The translations under genes were made by a program, and so were the position numbers. This document shows, in pieces, positions 1-7,936 of a stretch of DNA of 64,000 nt. Below the pieces are notes generated by a model. It did not search any database, had not been told where the DNA came from, and saw nothing but the letters and a program-made list of their open reading frames with translations. Numbering within the stretch: position 1 is the stretch's first letter; every line of letters begins with the position of its first letter. Origin of the DNA: Gelidibacter sediminis (GTDB taxonomy: Bacteria > Bacteroidota > Bacteroidia > Flavobacteriales > Flavobacteriaceae); the NCBI RefSeq assembly GCF_004364975.1, contig NZ_SOBW01000007.1, forward strand, positions 1,302,001-1,366,000, given 5' to 3'.

Positions 1-2531
1 AATTGATAAAATAACGAAGCATTTGCCGTGTCAAAAGTGTTTTTGGTGTTGTTACTTTTATTATGGTAACTGTCAAAAGCATAATCAGCTTTAAATACAA
101 AATTATTAAAGTCGTATTGAAGGTTGACAAAAAGATTGTCGTTTTCAAAATTGCTGATGATGTTGTATGATCGGTACGTAGTGTAATCTTTTTTATAACC
201 AACTTCTATATTTGGATAAGATTTAAAAAAGGTCTCAGCACTTATGGTTGAAGAAACAGATTTTGAACTATTAAGACGTGTGTCGTCATTTAAAATTTGA
301 TAAAAGTCGTTGTACCTGAAGTTACTTCGCAGTTTGTAGCGAATCTTGTTAATTTTTTTTGAAATCTGTCCACTTAGGTTCCAGTTATGTTCCGGTTGAT
401 CAAACATGATGAGCGTATTGAATTGTTCAATCCCTTGCAATTGGGTCACACTTTTAAAATGGGTCACCTTTTTATTAAAGCTTGTATTCAGGTTGAGGTT
501 CAAATTCTTAAAAAGGCTAAACTTAAAATAACTCAAATTAACGCTGTGGTACAATTGATTCTCTAACCTGGTGTTTCCTTTATACACACTATTAAAATTG
601 TTCAAAATAAAATTATTGGCAAGTTGATCTATCCCTGGAAAACGGGCGTTTAAACTGTATTTAAAATTAATTTTCTCACTGTTATTGAATTCTATTTTGG
701 TGGTGAATTGGGGGAGCAGTAATGCTTTGGTGTTACTGAAGCGCTCGTCAAACTGTTTGGTGTTCCAATTGTAAAAATGGGCGTAGAGCATTGGTTTAAA
801 GGTGGCGATGCCAATTTGAAATTTGTACTCCAATCCTACAAATGTGTTTACAAATTGATAGCTAAAATCATTCCCAAAACCAGCCGACTTAAAATTGTTG
901 TTGGTGCCATCACTTAACAATTGTTCATCTGTATTATAAAAATTGTTGAAAGCCGCATTGATGCCAACGCTCGTATAAAGGTGGTTGAAATTATTGAGCA
1001 CCCAATAGTCTTTAGTAATGGCGTTTACAGTATGTGCGCGACTTCGTTTGGTTTGTAAAATAGTATAAAGATCATCATCTTCCAGCGGAATCAAGTCTTG
1101 TAGAATTTTTTGGTTGGTAAACCATTCCGTTAAGGGTTTGTCATTTTGAAAGTTGTAGGTAGCTTCCAACGTTAATGTATGGTCTTTTGAAAGTTTACGG
1201 CTATACGTAAGGTTCTGTTTTAGGTTGATAGCCTTGATATCTGTATGTGTTGCTATAGTGTTGTTTTGAATAGGATTGATGGTGCTTATCAATCCTTGGC
1301 TTTCATTATTGGTCACCTTTATAAAACTATTGTAGGCAAGATCTTCTTCAGCACTTGGGTTATATTTAAGGGTGATTTTACCAATGGTAAAAAAGTTATT
1401 GAATTTGTTTGCGGTGTTTCTGTCTTCAACATACGGTTCACTAGTATTTAAATACTCATTTACAGTAGCGCTTTCGGTATCTGTTTTACTGTTTGAACTG
1501 ATGACGTAGCCACTAATATCCGTAACATTAGTAACGGACTGCCGTATATTTAAAGCAGCAAATTGATTGGTATTTGCGGTATAATCCTGATTGTTGAGGT
1601 AGTTTGCAAAGTCACTATTAAATAAATCAAAGTAACTACCAGCATCATTTAAGAGTTTGCCAAAACCACCTTCAAATTCTAAATAATCTCGAAAACTAAA
1701 ACTCTTAATACCTTGGTTGTTGAGGTCGCCAATAAAATTGACATTGGTTTTAGGGCTGTAATAAAATAGGTTGGGGTGGATCAAATAACGGTCTTTTATA
1801 CCCGCACCGGCTTCAACATCACCAAAGGTAAACTTTTTCTTGTCTTCCTTTAGCTTGATGTTCATGGCCATATCCTCACTATCCTGTAACCCTTTTAACA
1901 TGGCCACCTCGTTATAGTTGTCCAAAATTTCAACTTTGTCCACCGCATCCGCAGGAATGTTATTAACCGCTAATTTGCTATCGCCCGTAAAAAAAGTTTT
2001 GTTTTCCACTAATACCTTGGTTACCTTTTTGCCTTGCACGGTAACATTGCCCGCTCTATCCACTTCTACTCCTGGTAATTTTTTAAGGGCATCCCGTAGT
2101 TTGCGTTCTTCACCAGTAACAAATTTACTAACATCGTAAGTTATGGTGTCTTTTTTGATCACAATTGGAGGGGTGTAGTTAATGGTAACTTCGTTTAATT
2201 GGTTTGGATTTTCTTTGAGTGTAAAGTTTTGGATGAGGTCTTCCTCTGTGGTGGTTAAAACTTGGGTATGTGGTGTAAAGCCCAGAAAACTAACCGTTAC
2301 GTTATAGGTTTGGTTCTTGGAAAGCCCAAGTTTGTAACTGCCATTTTCTTCTGTAATCGCAAATTTGACAGCCTCGTTATCGTTTTCTGGGATGGCTAAA
2401 ATGTTGGCGTAGGCTAAAGGGTTTTGTAGGGTATCTGTGACTTTGCCTGAAACAATAATTTTTTGGGCGCAAACTGGAAATATTACTATAAATATAAAAA
2501 AGAGTGGAAGTAGCAGTTTTAAATGTTTCAA
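1..2531 (-). CDS. TonB-dependent outer-membrane receptor with carboxypeptidase-like N-terminal domain (3' end off window)
   Basis: The leftward reading frame is open from 2531 to the window edge, so the C-terminal end of the barrel is missing. The protein begins KHLKLLLPLFFIFIVIFP and ends its signal peptide at VCAQ. A carboxypeptidase-regulatory-like fold follows (about residues 25-105), then a plug-like region with the motif LPGVEVDRAGNVTV (about 140-155) and a long stretch of alternating beta-barrel sequence. There is no ATG near the N-terminus. The TTG at 2529-2531 directly precedes the signal peptide, so it is the likely start. The GLPGLI gene stops 12 bases upstream in the same frame, so the two are probably one operon. 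Function: outer-membrane uptake or export of an unknown ligand. The family is secure; the substrate is unknown. Confidence 0.9.
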   Translation of the reverse strand, partial: MKHLKLLLPLFFIFIVIFPVCAQKIIVSGKVTDTLQNPLAYANILAIPENDNEAVKFAITEENGSYKLGLSKNQTYNVTVSFLGFTPHTQVLTTTEEDLIQNFTLKENPNQLNEVTINYTPPIVIKKDTITYDVSKFVTGEERKLRDALKKLPGVEVDRAGNVTVQGKKVTKVLVENKTFFTGDSKLAVNNIPADAVDKVEILDNYNEVAMLKGLQDSEDMAMNIKLKEDKKKFTFGDVEAGAGIKDRYLIHPNLFYYSPKTNVNFIGDLNNQGIKSFSFRDYLEFEGGFGKLLNDAGSYFDLFNSDFANYLNNQDYTANTNQFAALNIRQSVTNVTDISGYVISSNSKTDTESATVNEYLNTSEPYVEDRNTANKFNNFFTIGKITLKYNPSAEEDLAYNSFIKVTNNESQGLISTINPIQNNTIATHTDIKAINLKQNLTYSRKLSKDHTLTLEATYNFQNDKPLTEWFTNQKILQDLIPLEDDDLYTILQTKRSRAHTVNAITKDYWVLNNFNHLYTSVGINAAFNNFYNTDEQLLSDGTNNNFKSAGFGNDFSYQFVNTFVGLEYKFQIGIATFKPMLYAHFYNWNTKQFDERFSNTKALLLPQFTTKIEFNNSEKINFKYSLNARFPGIDQLANNFILNNFNSVYKGNTRLENQLYHSVNLSYFKFSLFKNLNLNLNTSFNKKVTHFKSVTQLQGIEQFNTLIMFDQPEHNWNLSGQISKKINKIRYKLRSNFRYNDFYQILNDDTRLNSSKSVSSTISAETFFKSYPNIEVGYKKDYTTYRSYNIISNFENDNLFVNLQYDFNNFVFKADYAFDSYHNKSNNTKNTFDTANASLFYQ

Positions 2532-2543
2532 TAGTAAACTTAT

Positions 2544-3263
2544 TTATGGTCTGTTTTCATTACCTATTTTTTTTCCAATGTTCAAAAATTCATGATAAGA
2601 TACTTCATGTCCTCTTGAGGGTTTTTCAATTTTGATTTTTATATTGGTGTTTAATGCAATATTACTGGCGTAGAAAATTTGATTTCCTTCTTGTAGTTCC
2701 AATATCAATCCAGGTAAGCCATGATAGCCTTTAGGTCCAAAATTTGTGGCTATTTCAGGTGTGTACCACGCTATAACTTCTTTTTTAAAGACCCCTTTAT
2801 CATTTGTAACAATTTTAACCGTTTTTGCTTTGTAACAAAGGTAACCACTTATTTTTGCTGATTCTTTAGTTAGTTCCCATTTAAATGTCTCATTTGGAAA
2901 GATAAAAAATTCTCCATATGCTTGCGCCTGACAAATATTTTTTTCTTTTAAAGTATCTGCATAATAAACATAAATGCCACCAAAATAAAGTTGAGCTATT
3001 TTTTTAGAAATATCTTCAGTATCAAGTTCTTCTTTTAATTTGTAAATTGATTTGTTTGAATTGAATAATAACTCAAATTGAATATCATTTTTATCAATTG
3101 ATTTTTCGATTAGATTAAGGCTCTTGTTTTTATCACTAGGTTTTAAGTTGTCGTCAATTTTCATTGCGCTATACAAAATCTTATTAATGGGTTCTTTATC
3201 AATAGGCTCTGATGAAGAAGAAATTGACAGGAAAATAATTGAAAGTATGAGCAGTTTTATCAT
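2544..3263 (-). CDS. GLPGLI family protein
   Basis: 239 residues with an N-terminal hydrophobic export signal (MIKLLILSIIFLSIS). The family signature is visible in the C-terminal half as GPKGYHGLPGLILEL. The central part (about residues 70-180) has the alternating hydrophobic pattern of a secreted beta-rich protein. The GLPGLI family is restricted to Bacteroidota and has no established biochemical role. Its genes are often paired with TonB-dependent receptors of the carboxypeptidase-like type, as here: the receptor starts 12 bases after this stop codon. A role in the same cell-envelope process as that receptor is inferred from this pairing only. Confidence 0.88.
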   Translation of the reverse strand: MIKLLILSIIFLSISSSSEPIDKEPINKILYSAMKIDDNLKPSDKNKSLNLIEKSIDKNDIQFELLFNSNKSIYKLKEELDTEDISKKIAQLYFGGIYVYYADTLKEKNICQAQAYGEFFIFPNETFKWELTKESAKISGYLCYKAKTVKIVTNDKGVFKKEVIAWYTPEIATNFGPKGYHGLPGLILELQEGNQIFYASNIALNTNIKIKIEKPSRGHEVSYHEFLNIGKKIGNENRP

Positions 3264-3278
3264 AACAAGTTTTTTTAA

Positions 3279-3306
3279 AAGAGACTGAAATAAATTCAGC
3301 CTCTTT
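3279..3306 (-). terminator. Weak hairpin between the small secreted gene and the GLPGLI gene
   Basis: On the minus strand AGAGGCTGAA and TTCAGTCTCT can pair with one internal mismatch, followed by TTTT. The hairpin lies in the 50-base gap after the small secreted gene. It could be a leaky terminator that lowers expression of the downstream GLPGLI-receptor pair. The U-tract is short, so confidence is low. Confidence 0.3.
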
Positions 3307-3313
3307 CTATAGG

Positions 3314-3511
3314 TTAATTGGCATTTTCACAAGCTTCTAATGCTTGACCTGATATTTCATACGCAGTGGCATGATCTACACCAGCATCTTGTAGCATACC
3401 ATGAATTTCTGTGGCCATAGCTTCACAATCTGAAACTTGCAGAGCATAAGTATTTAACGAACTAGACATAAATAACACAATAGCCATAAGGCCGAATATT
3501 TTATTTTTCAT
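3314..3511 (-). CDS. Small secreted protein of unknown function
   Basis: 65 residues. Residues 1-23 form a typical signal peptide ending at NTYA. The mature part is about 40 residues, acidic and predicted helical, with two cysteines (in SDCEAMA and EACENAN) near its two ends that could form a disulfide closing a helical hairpin. No family recognised. It lies 50 bases upstream of the GLPGLI-TonB receptor pair on the same strand and may be the first gene of that unit. The signal peptide and clean composition argue that it is a real gene. Confidence 0.6.
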   Translation of the reverse strand: MKNKIFGLMAIVLFMSSSLNTYALQVSDCEAMATEIHGMLQDAGVDHATAYEISGQALEACENAN

Positions 3512-3573
3512 AATTTCTAAATTTTAAACCCACACATTTTTTAAATGCAGGTTGGTTATTAACTTGTTTTTTC

Positions 3574-3702
3574 TACAAAGTCTTAAAAATTACAAAGTCA
3601 TGTTTTACAAAGTCAAAAATTACAAAGTCTTAAAAAAATAAACCAGCTGGTTTTTGGATCAATCCAATTTGTCTCAAATGGCTAAGAAGTGACTTTGTAA
3701 TT
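3574..3702. repeat. Nested direct/inverted repeat block (TACAAAGTC) enclosing two palindromes
   Basis: TACAAAGTC occurs four times at 3574, 3591, 3606 and 3621 (spacings of 17, 15 and 15). A reverse copy, GACTTTGTAATT, sits at 3691-3702 and pairs perfectly with AATTACAAAGTC at 3618-3629. Inside this long stem are two adjacent palindromes, AAACCAGCTGGTTT (3640-3653) and TTGGATCAATCCAA (3654-3667). No ORF is present. This could be a folded RNA, a short non-autonomous element, or a transcription end. Confidence 0.55.
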
Positions 3703-3952
3703 ACTCCAAAAACCATCATCAACCCTGTAAACATAAAAAAAAAAAAAAATGATAAATTCAAACTTTTCTTACATTTATTTAAAAGTCTAACCTACTCTAA
3801 GTATGGGTTATGTATTTTACGCCTTACAACATTTGTCATTGTTGAAAACTACGGGAAAACTGTAACGGCAATTATTTTTAAGAATTTTTCAATTGCCAAT
3901 TAAAAATCGCTGTCGGTAAAAATTGGACCCACTGTGCTTTGCATCTTTTTTC
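3703..3952. other. Intergenic stretch with no recognised gene
   Basis: AT-rich, with a run of 14 A residues near 3735-3748. No open frame with coding character and no RNA gene was recognised. Confidence 0.5.
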
Positions 3953-3960
3953 TATATTTG
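3953..3960 (+). promoter_or_regulatory. Candidate -7 box for the hmgA transcript
   Basis: TATATTTG matches the flavobacterial -7 consensus TAnnTTTG exactly. No TTG lies at the expected -33 distance. It would give hmgA a leader of about 155 bases. A second, weaker box, TATCTTTA, lies at about 4047-4054, so the true start of transcription is uncertain. Confidence 0.4.
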
Positions 3961-3964
3961 TAGC

Positions 3965-4033
3965 ATGACCACACTTTTCTGGACCGGTTTATTAGAGCAT
4001 CTTCAATTCCTTATCAAAAGGAATCCAGAATAA
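3965..4033 (+). CDS. Possible 22-residue upstream ORF in the hmgA leader
   Basis: An ATG five bases after the -7 box opens 22 codons (MTTLFWTGLLEHLQFLIKRN then PE and stop). If transcription starts at the expected distance, this would be an almost leaderless message. Its last third contains a hairpin, ATTCCTT-ATCA-AAGGAAT. Nothing shows that it is translated. It could equally be chance, or a leader peptide or hairpin acting on hmgA. Confidence 0.2.
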   Translation: MTTLFWTGLLEHLQFLIKRNPE

Positions 4034-4121
4034 GCGCGCATTATTGTATCTTTATAGAGTTTCATATCCTGCCGTAATCAACGGAGTCACAGGGTGATTG
4101 TTGATCATTAAACTCAAAAAA

Positions 4122-5276
4122 ATGCCATTTTATCATAAACTCGGGAACATACCTCCCAAAAGACATACGCAATTCCGAAAACCGGATGGCAGCTTGTATT
4201 CTGAACAATTGTTTGGCACCATCGGTTTTGATGGCATGTACACCAATTCCTATCATGAGCAACGTCCAACCCAGGTTAAGGAAATCAGAAAGCAATACAG
4301 TGTAGCGCCCAAAATTGCCAAGGCCAATCACATTCAATCGTATCGCTTCCGCGGATTTGAAGTGAAGCCTGAAAACGATTATTTGGAAAGCCGTAAAACA
4401 GTGCTTACCAATTCAGACTGCAGCATCATTTTAGCAGCACCAAAACAGTCTACCACAGCTTATTTTTATAAAAATACCGATGCTGATGAATTGATTTTTA
4501 TTCATAAAGGCAGTGGAAAACTACGCACACATCTGGGAAATCTCGATTTCAAATACGGCGATTATCTACTCGTGCCGAGAGGCATCATCTATAAAATGGA
4601 TTTTGATACGGAAGATAACCGCTTGTTCATTGTCGAGTCTCGCCGCCCAATCTACACTCCAAAACGTTACCGTAACTGGTTTGGACAATTGTTGGAACAT
4701 GCGCCGTATTGTGAACGCGACCTACGCCGTCCTCAAGAATTAGAAACCCACAATGAAACCGGCGACTTTCTCATAAAAGTCAAAAAGCAGAATGATATTT
4801 TTGAAATGATCTATGCGGCACATCCATTTGATGTGGTCGGGTATGATGGGTATAATTATCCGTATGCCTTTTCAATCCACGATTTTGAACCTATTACCGG
4901 TCGTATCCACCAGCCGCCACCTGTGCATCAAACTTTCGAAACCGATGCCTTTGTGGTCTGTAGTTTTGTACCGCGTTTGTATGATTACCATCCGTTGAGC
5001 ATTCCAGCGCCTTACAACCACAGTAATATTGATAGTGATGAGGTGTTGTATTATGTGGACGGCGATTTCATGAGCCGTAATGATGTGGATGCTGGACATA
5101 TTTCACTACATCCCGCTGGTATCCCGCACGGTCCGCATCCAGGAGCCGTAGAACGCAGTCTCGGGAAAACTAAAACTGATGAATTGGCCGTAATGGTCGA
5201 TACGTTTAAACCGTTGCAGATTACGGAAGAAGCCTTGAAAATTGCGGATGAGGATTATTTTAGGTCGTGGGTTTGA
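4122..5276 (+). CDS. hmgA: Homogentisate 1,2-dioxygenase
   Basis: 384 residues. The enzyme opens the ring of homogentisate to maleylacetoacetate with a non-haem iron, the third step of tyrosine and phenylalanine breakdown. It is a cupin-fold protein. The diagnostic C-terminal motif HPAGIPHGPHPGAVERS is present with its metal-site histidines, as is QPPPVHQTFETDAFVV upstream (written here from two adjacent pieces). It is shorter than proteobacterial and eukaryotic HmgA, as is usual in Bacteroidota. I chose the ATG at 4122: the frame extends to a TTG at 4098, but that would add only a lysine-rich tail (LIIKLKK) before MPFYHKLGNIPP, which fits the family N-terminus. hppD lies downstream in the same direction, separated by a repeat-rich insertion, which suggests that the two were once directly adjacent. 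Confidence 0.95.
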   Translation: MPFYHKLGNIPPKRHTQFRKPDGSLYSEQLFGTIGFDGMYTNSYHEQRPTQVKEIRKQYSVAPKIAKANHIQSYRFRGFEVKPENDYLESRKTVLTNSDCSIILAAPKQSTTAYFYKNTDADELIFIHKGSGKLRTHLGNLDFKYGDYLLVPRGIIYKMDFDTEDNRLFIVESRRPIYTPKRYRNWFGQLLEHAPYCERDLRRPQELETHNETGDFLIKVKKQNDIFEMIYAAHPFDVVGYDGYNYPYAFSIHDFEPITGRIHQPPPVHQTFETDAFVVCSFVPRLYDYHPLSIPAPYNHSNIDSDEVLYYVDGDFMSRNDVDAGHISLHPAGIPHGPHPGAVERSLGKTKTDELAVMVDTFKPLQITEEALKIADEDYFRSWV

Positions 5277-5435
5277 TAGTATTGAGTAGTTAGTATTGAG
5301 AATTAAGTACAAAGAACAAAGAACATAGAACATAGAACATAGAAAATAGAAAAGAGAGAAGAGAGAATAGAGAATAGAGAATAGAGAGAAGAGAGAAGAG
5401 AGAAGAGAGAGGATTTGCTTCAATTTAAATTTGAT
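5277..5435. repeat. GA-rich low-complexity head of repeat array A
   Basis: Short tandem units GAACATA (about 5314-5345) are followed by runs of GAGAATA and GAGAGAA up to about 5412, then GGATTTGCTTCAATTTAAAT. The GA tract is close to the reverse complement of the CT-rich tail that ends every ~101-bp unit that follows. The same head, ending GGATCTGCTTCAAATTGAAT, is found again at 6202-6270. Confidence 0.8.
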
Positions 5436-5772
5436 AGAAAACAGAATAAATGAAAGATTGAAAAGAAAGACTAGGATGTGAAAATTTTGACGATACAAAG
5501 TCTCTAATCTCTATTCTCTTCTCTCTTTTCAAAAAAAGAAAACAGAATAAATGAAAGATTGAAAAGAAAGACTAGGATGTGAAGATTTAGACAATACAAG
5601 TCTCTACTCCCTATTCTCTTCTCTCTTTTCTAAAAAAATAAAACATAAATAAAGAAAGACTAGAGTGCGAGAAATTAGAGAGTGTAAAAGTCTCTATTCT
5701 CTTCTCTCTTTTCGAAATAATTTAACACAAGAATTAGAATGCGAGAAATACGAGAATCAAAGTCTCTATTCT
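5436..5772. repeat. Repeat array A: four ~101-bp units upstream of the four-helix-bundle gene
   Basis: Each unit reads roughly AAAACAGAATAAATGAAA, GAAAAGAAAGACTAGGATGT, a short AT-rich middle, AAGTCTCTA, then CTCTATTCTCTTCTCTCTTT. The GACTAGGAT-type anchors are at 5469 and 5570, with degenerate forms at 5658 (GACTAGAGTG) and 5731 (GAATTAGAATG). Within each unit AGACT and AGTCT can pair. Units 3 and 4 are shorter and more diverged and lead straight into the ORF at 5801. There are no unique spacers, so this is not a CRISPR array. Confidence 0.85.
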
Positions 5773-5800
5773 TTTTTTATATAAACAGAGATGCCAGGTA

Positions 5801-6160
5801 ATGACAATAAAAATTCGACATAATTATAAAAATTTGAGGATATGGTCCCTGGGTTTAGATATTGTTAATGATGTTTTTGATGTTATTGGAGAGTTGCCAA
5901 GCGATGAAAAATTTGGATTAAAATCGCAGCTTAGTAGATGTTCAATATCAATACCGAGTAATATTGCAGAAGGCTCTTCAAGAACTGATAAATCATTTTC
6001 GCATTTCATTGATATCGCTCTAGGTTCTTCGTTCGAATTAGAAACGCAATTAATCATTGCCAGTAACAGGAATTATATAACGAAAGAAAAATTAAATCAG
6101 ATACAAGAGAAAATAGCGGAATTTCAAAAAATGACGATGAGCTTTCAGAATAAGCTTTAG
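5801..6160 (+). CDS. Four-helix-bundle protein (23S rRNA intervening-sequence / S23 family)
   Basis: 119 residues. The hallmark SIPSNIAEGSSR lies at about residues 50-61, preceded by LRIWSLGLDIVNDVF and followed by helices with LETQLIIA, all typical of the IVP/S23 family (also related to the Avd accessory protein of diversity-generating retroelements). The family forms a small homo-oligomeric helical bundle. Its function is unknown, although members are encoded inside intervening sequences of 23S rRNA in some bacteria. Here it stands alone between hmgA and hppD with four copies of a structured repeat on each side. No reverse transcriptase is near. Its setting suggests a repeat-associated element rather than a gene of aromatic metabolism. 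Confidence 0.9.
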   Translation: MTIKIRHNYKNLRIWSLGLDIVNDVFDVIGELPSDEKFGLKSQLSRCSISIPSNIAEGSSRTDKSFSHFIDIALGSSFELETQLIIASNRNYITKEKLNQIQEKIAEFQKMTMSFQNKL

Positions 6161-6201
6161 TAGGGGTGTTCTTCATTGTAAACGAAATTCTTCAATGGAT
6201 A

Positions 6202-6270
6202 TGAGAATAGAATAGAATAGAGAATAGAGAATAGAGAGAAGAGAGTGGATCTGCTTCAAATTGAATTTTA
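6202..6270. repeat. GA-rich head of repeat array B
   Basis: GAGAATAGAATAGAATAGAG and further GAGAATA/GAGAGAA units lead into GTGGATCTGCTTCAAATTGA. This is a diverged copy of the head at 5346-5435. It shows that head plus units were duplicated as a block around the ORF. Confidence 0.8.
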
Positions 6271-6670
6271 TAGAAAACAGAATAAATGAAAAATTGAAAA
6301 GAAAGACTAGGATGTGAAAATTTTGACGATACAAAGTCTCTACTCTCTATTTTCTTCTCTCTTTTCTAAAAAATAAAACAGAATAAATGAAAAATTGAAA
6401 AGAAAGACTAGGATGTGAAAATTTTGACGATACAAAGTCTCTACTCTCTATTCTCTTCTCTCTTTTCAAAAAAAGAAAACAGAATAAATGAAAAATTTGA
6501 AAAGAAAGACTAGGATTTGAAAATTTTGACGATACAAAGTCTCTAATCTCTATTCTCTTCTCTCTTTTTTAAAAATAAAACATAGCAAAAGAAAAATTTG
6601 AAAAGAAAGACTAGGATGTGAAGATTTAGACAATACAAGTCTCTACTCTCTATTCTCTTCTCTCTATTCA
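6271..6670. repeat. Repeat array B: four ~101-bp units downstream of the four-helix-bundle gene
   Basis: The GACTAGGAT anchors are at 6305, 6406, 6508 and 6609, giving a regular spacing of 101-102 bases. The last two units carry the same sequence variants, in the same order, as the first two units of array A (AAAATTTTGACGATACAAAG, then AGATTTAGACAATACAAG). This indicates segmental duplication or recombination between arrays rather than independent growth. Each unit ends in a CT-rich tail followed by an A-run. Confidence 0.85.
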
Positions 6671-6737
6671 AAAAAAAAAGATAAAAGAAAATAGAGTGAT
6701 TAAACATCATCTAAATCATAACATAAAATCATAAATA

Positions 6738-7898
6738 ATGAGTAAAGACATAAAATCCGTTGAATACGGGCTAGAGAAAATTTTTGAAGGGGCATCAGAC
6801 TTTTTACCACTATTAGGTACAGATTACGTAGAGTTTTACGTGGGTAATGCTAAGCAAGCGGCTCACTTTTACAAAACTGCTTTCGGATTTCAGAGTTATG
6901 CCTATAAAGGTTTGGAAACGGGATCGAGAGATGAGGTGAGTTATGTGCTCAAACAGGATAAAATCCGATTGGTACTGACCACGCCTCTAAATAGCAAGTC
7001 ACCAATAAACGACCATATCGTGAAACATGGTGATGGGGTTAAAGTGGTGGCATTATGGGTTGAAGATGCGCGTAGTGCGTATGAAGAAACCACCAAGCGT
7101 GGTGCAAAATCGTATATGGAACCAACCGTGGAGACGGATGAACATGGTGAAGTGGTAAGAGCCGGGATTTACACTTATGGCGAAACCGTCCACATGTTTG
7201 TAGAACGCAAAAATTATAATGGCACCTTTATGCCAGGATTTAAAGCATGGAAATCTGATTACAATCCGGAGCCTGTAGGCTTGAAATTTATTGACCATAT
7301 GGTCGGTAACGTTGGTTGGGGAGAAATGAATACTTGGGTCAAATGGTATGAAGATGTGATGGGCTTTGTGAACTTCCTCTCTTTTGATGATAAGCAAATC
7401 CATACCGAATATTCGGCGTTGATGAGTAAGGTAATGAGCAACGGCAATGGCCGCATCAAATTCCCAATCAATGAACCAGCTGAAGGCAAAAAACGCTCCC
7501 AAATAGAAGAATATTTGGACTTTTACGAAGGCCCAGGGGTACAGCACATAGCAGTGGCAACAGATGATATCATTACCACAGTGGCCAAATTAAAATCGAG
7601 AGGGGTTGAATTTTTGTCCACACCTCCGGAAGAATATTATAGAGCCGTTCCTGGACGTCTGGAAGAGCACAGCCATGAATTGCGGGAAGATATTGAAACC
7701 CTAAAAAGCTTGGGCATCATGATTGATGCTGATGAGGAAGGCTACTTATTGCAAATCTTTACCAAACCTGTTGAAGATCGGCCAACTTTATTCTTTGAAA
7801 TCATTCAGCGTATGGGTGCCAAAGGCTTTGGTGCAGGTAATTTTAAAGCACTTTTTGAGTCTATAGAAAGAGAGCAGGAATTGCGTGGTACACTGTAA
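6738..7898 (+). CDS. hppD: 4-hydroxyphenylpyruvate dioxygenase
   Basis: 386 residues. The enzyme converts 4-hydroxyphenylpyruvate to homogentisate, the substrate of HmgA. Two vicinal-oxygen-chelate domains are visible (about 20-150 and 180-360). The iron ligands are in the second: His in KFIDHMVGNV (about 186), His in GVQHIAVATDD (about 268) and Glu in LFFEIIQRMG (about 353). The C-terminal GFGAGNFKALFESIE is the family's substrate-gating helix. The start ATG follows repeat array B by about 70 bases. No consensus promoter was found immediately upstream, so the gene may be expressed from within or beyond the repeats. It is followed by a good terminator. Confidence 0.97.
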   Translation: MSKDIKSVEYGLEKIFEGASDFLPLLGTDYVEFYVGNAKQAAHFYKTAFGFQSYAYKGLETGSRDEVSYVLKQDKIRLVLTTPLNSKSPINDHIVKHGDGVKVVALWVEDARSAYEETTKRGAKSYMEPTVETDEHGEVVRAGIYTYGETVHMFVERKNYNGTFMPGFKAWKSDYNPEPVGLKFIDHMVGNVGWGEMNTWVKWYEDVMGFVNFLSFDDKQIHTEYSALMSKVMSNGNGRIKFPINEPAEGKKRSQIEEYLDFYEGPGVQHIAVATDDIITTVAKLKSRGVEFLSTPPEEYYRAVPGRLEEHSHELREDIETLKSLGIMIDADEEGYLLQIFTKPVEDRPTLFFEIIQRMGAKGFGAGNFKALFESIEREQELRGTL

Positions 7899-7936
7899 CT
7901 AAAACGCTAACAAATATTTAACGTATTGATAGGTTT

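Noticed and set aside
5106-5498. Leftward 130-codon frame
   Set aside because: It is made of GA-repeat read in reverse (Leu/Ser/Phe runs) plus the antisense of hmgA; no coding character.
5801-6160. Avd-type accessory gene of a diversity-generating retroelement
   Set aside because: The family is related, but no reverse transcriptase, template repeat or variable-repeat target gene is present in the window.
5436-6670. CRISPR array
   Set aside because: Units are ~101 bp contiguous repeats with no unique spacers and no cas genes nearby.
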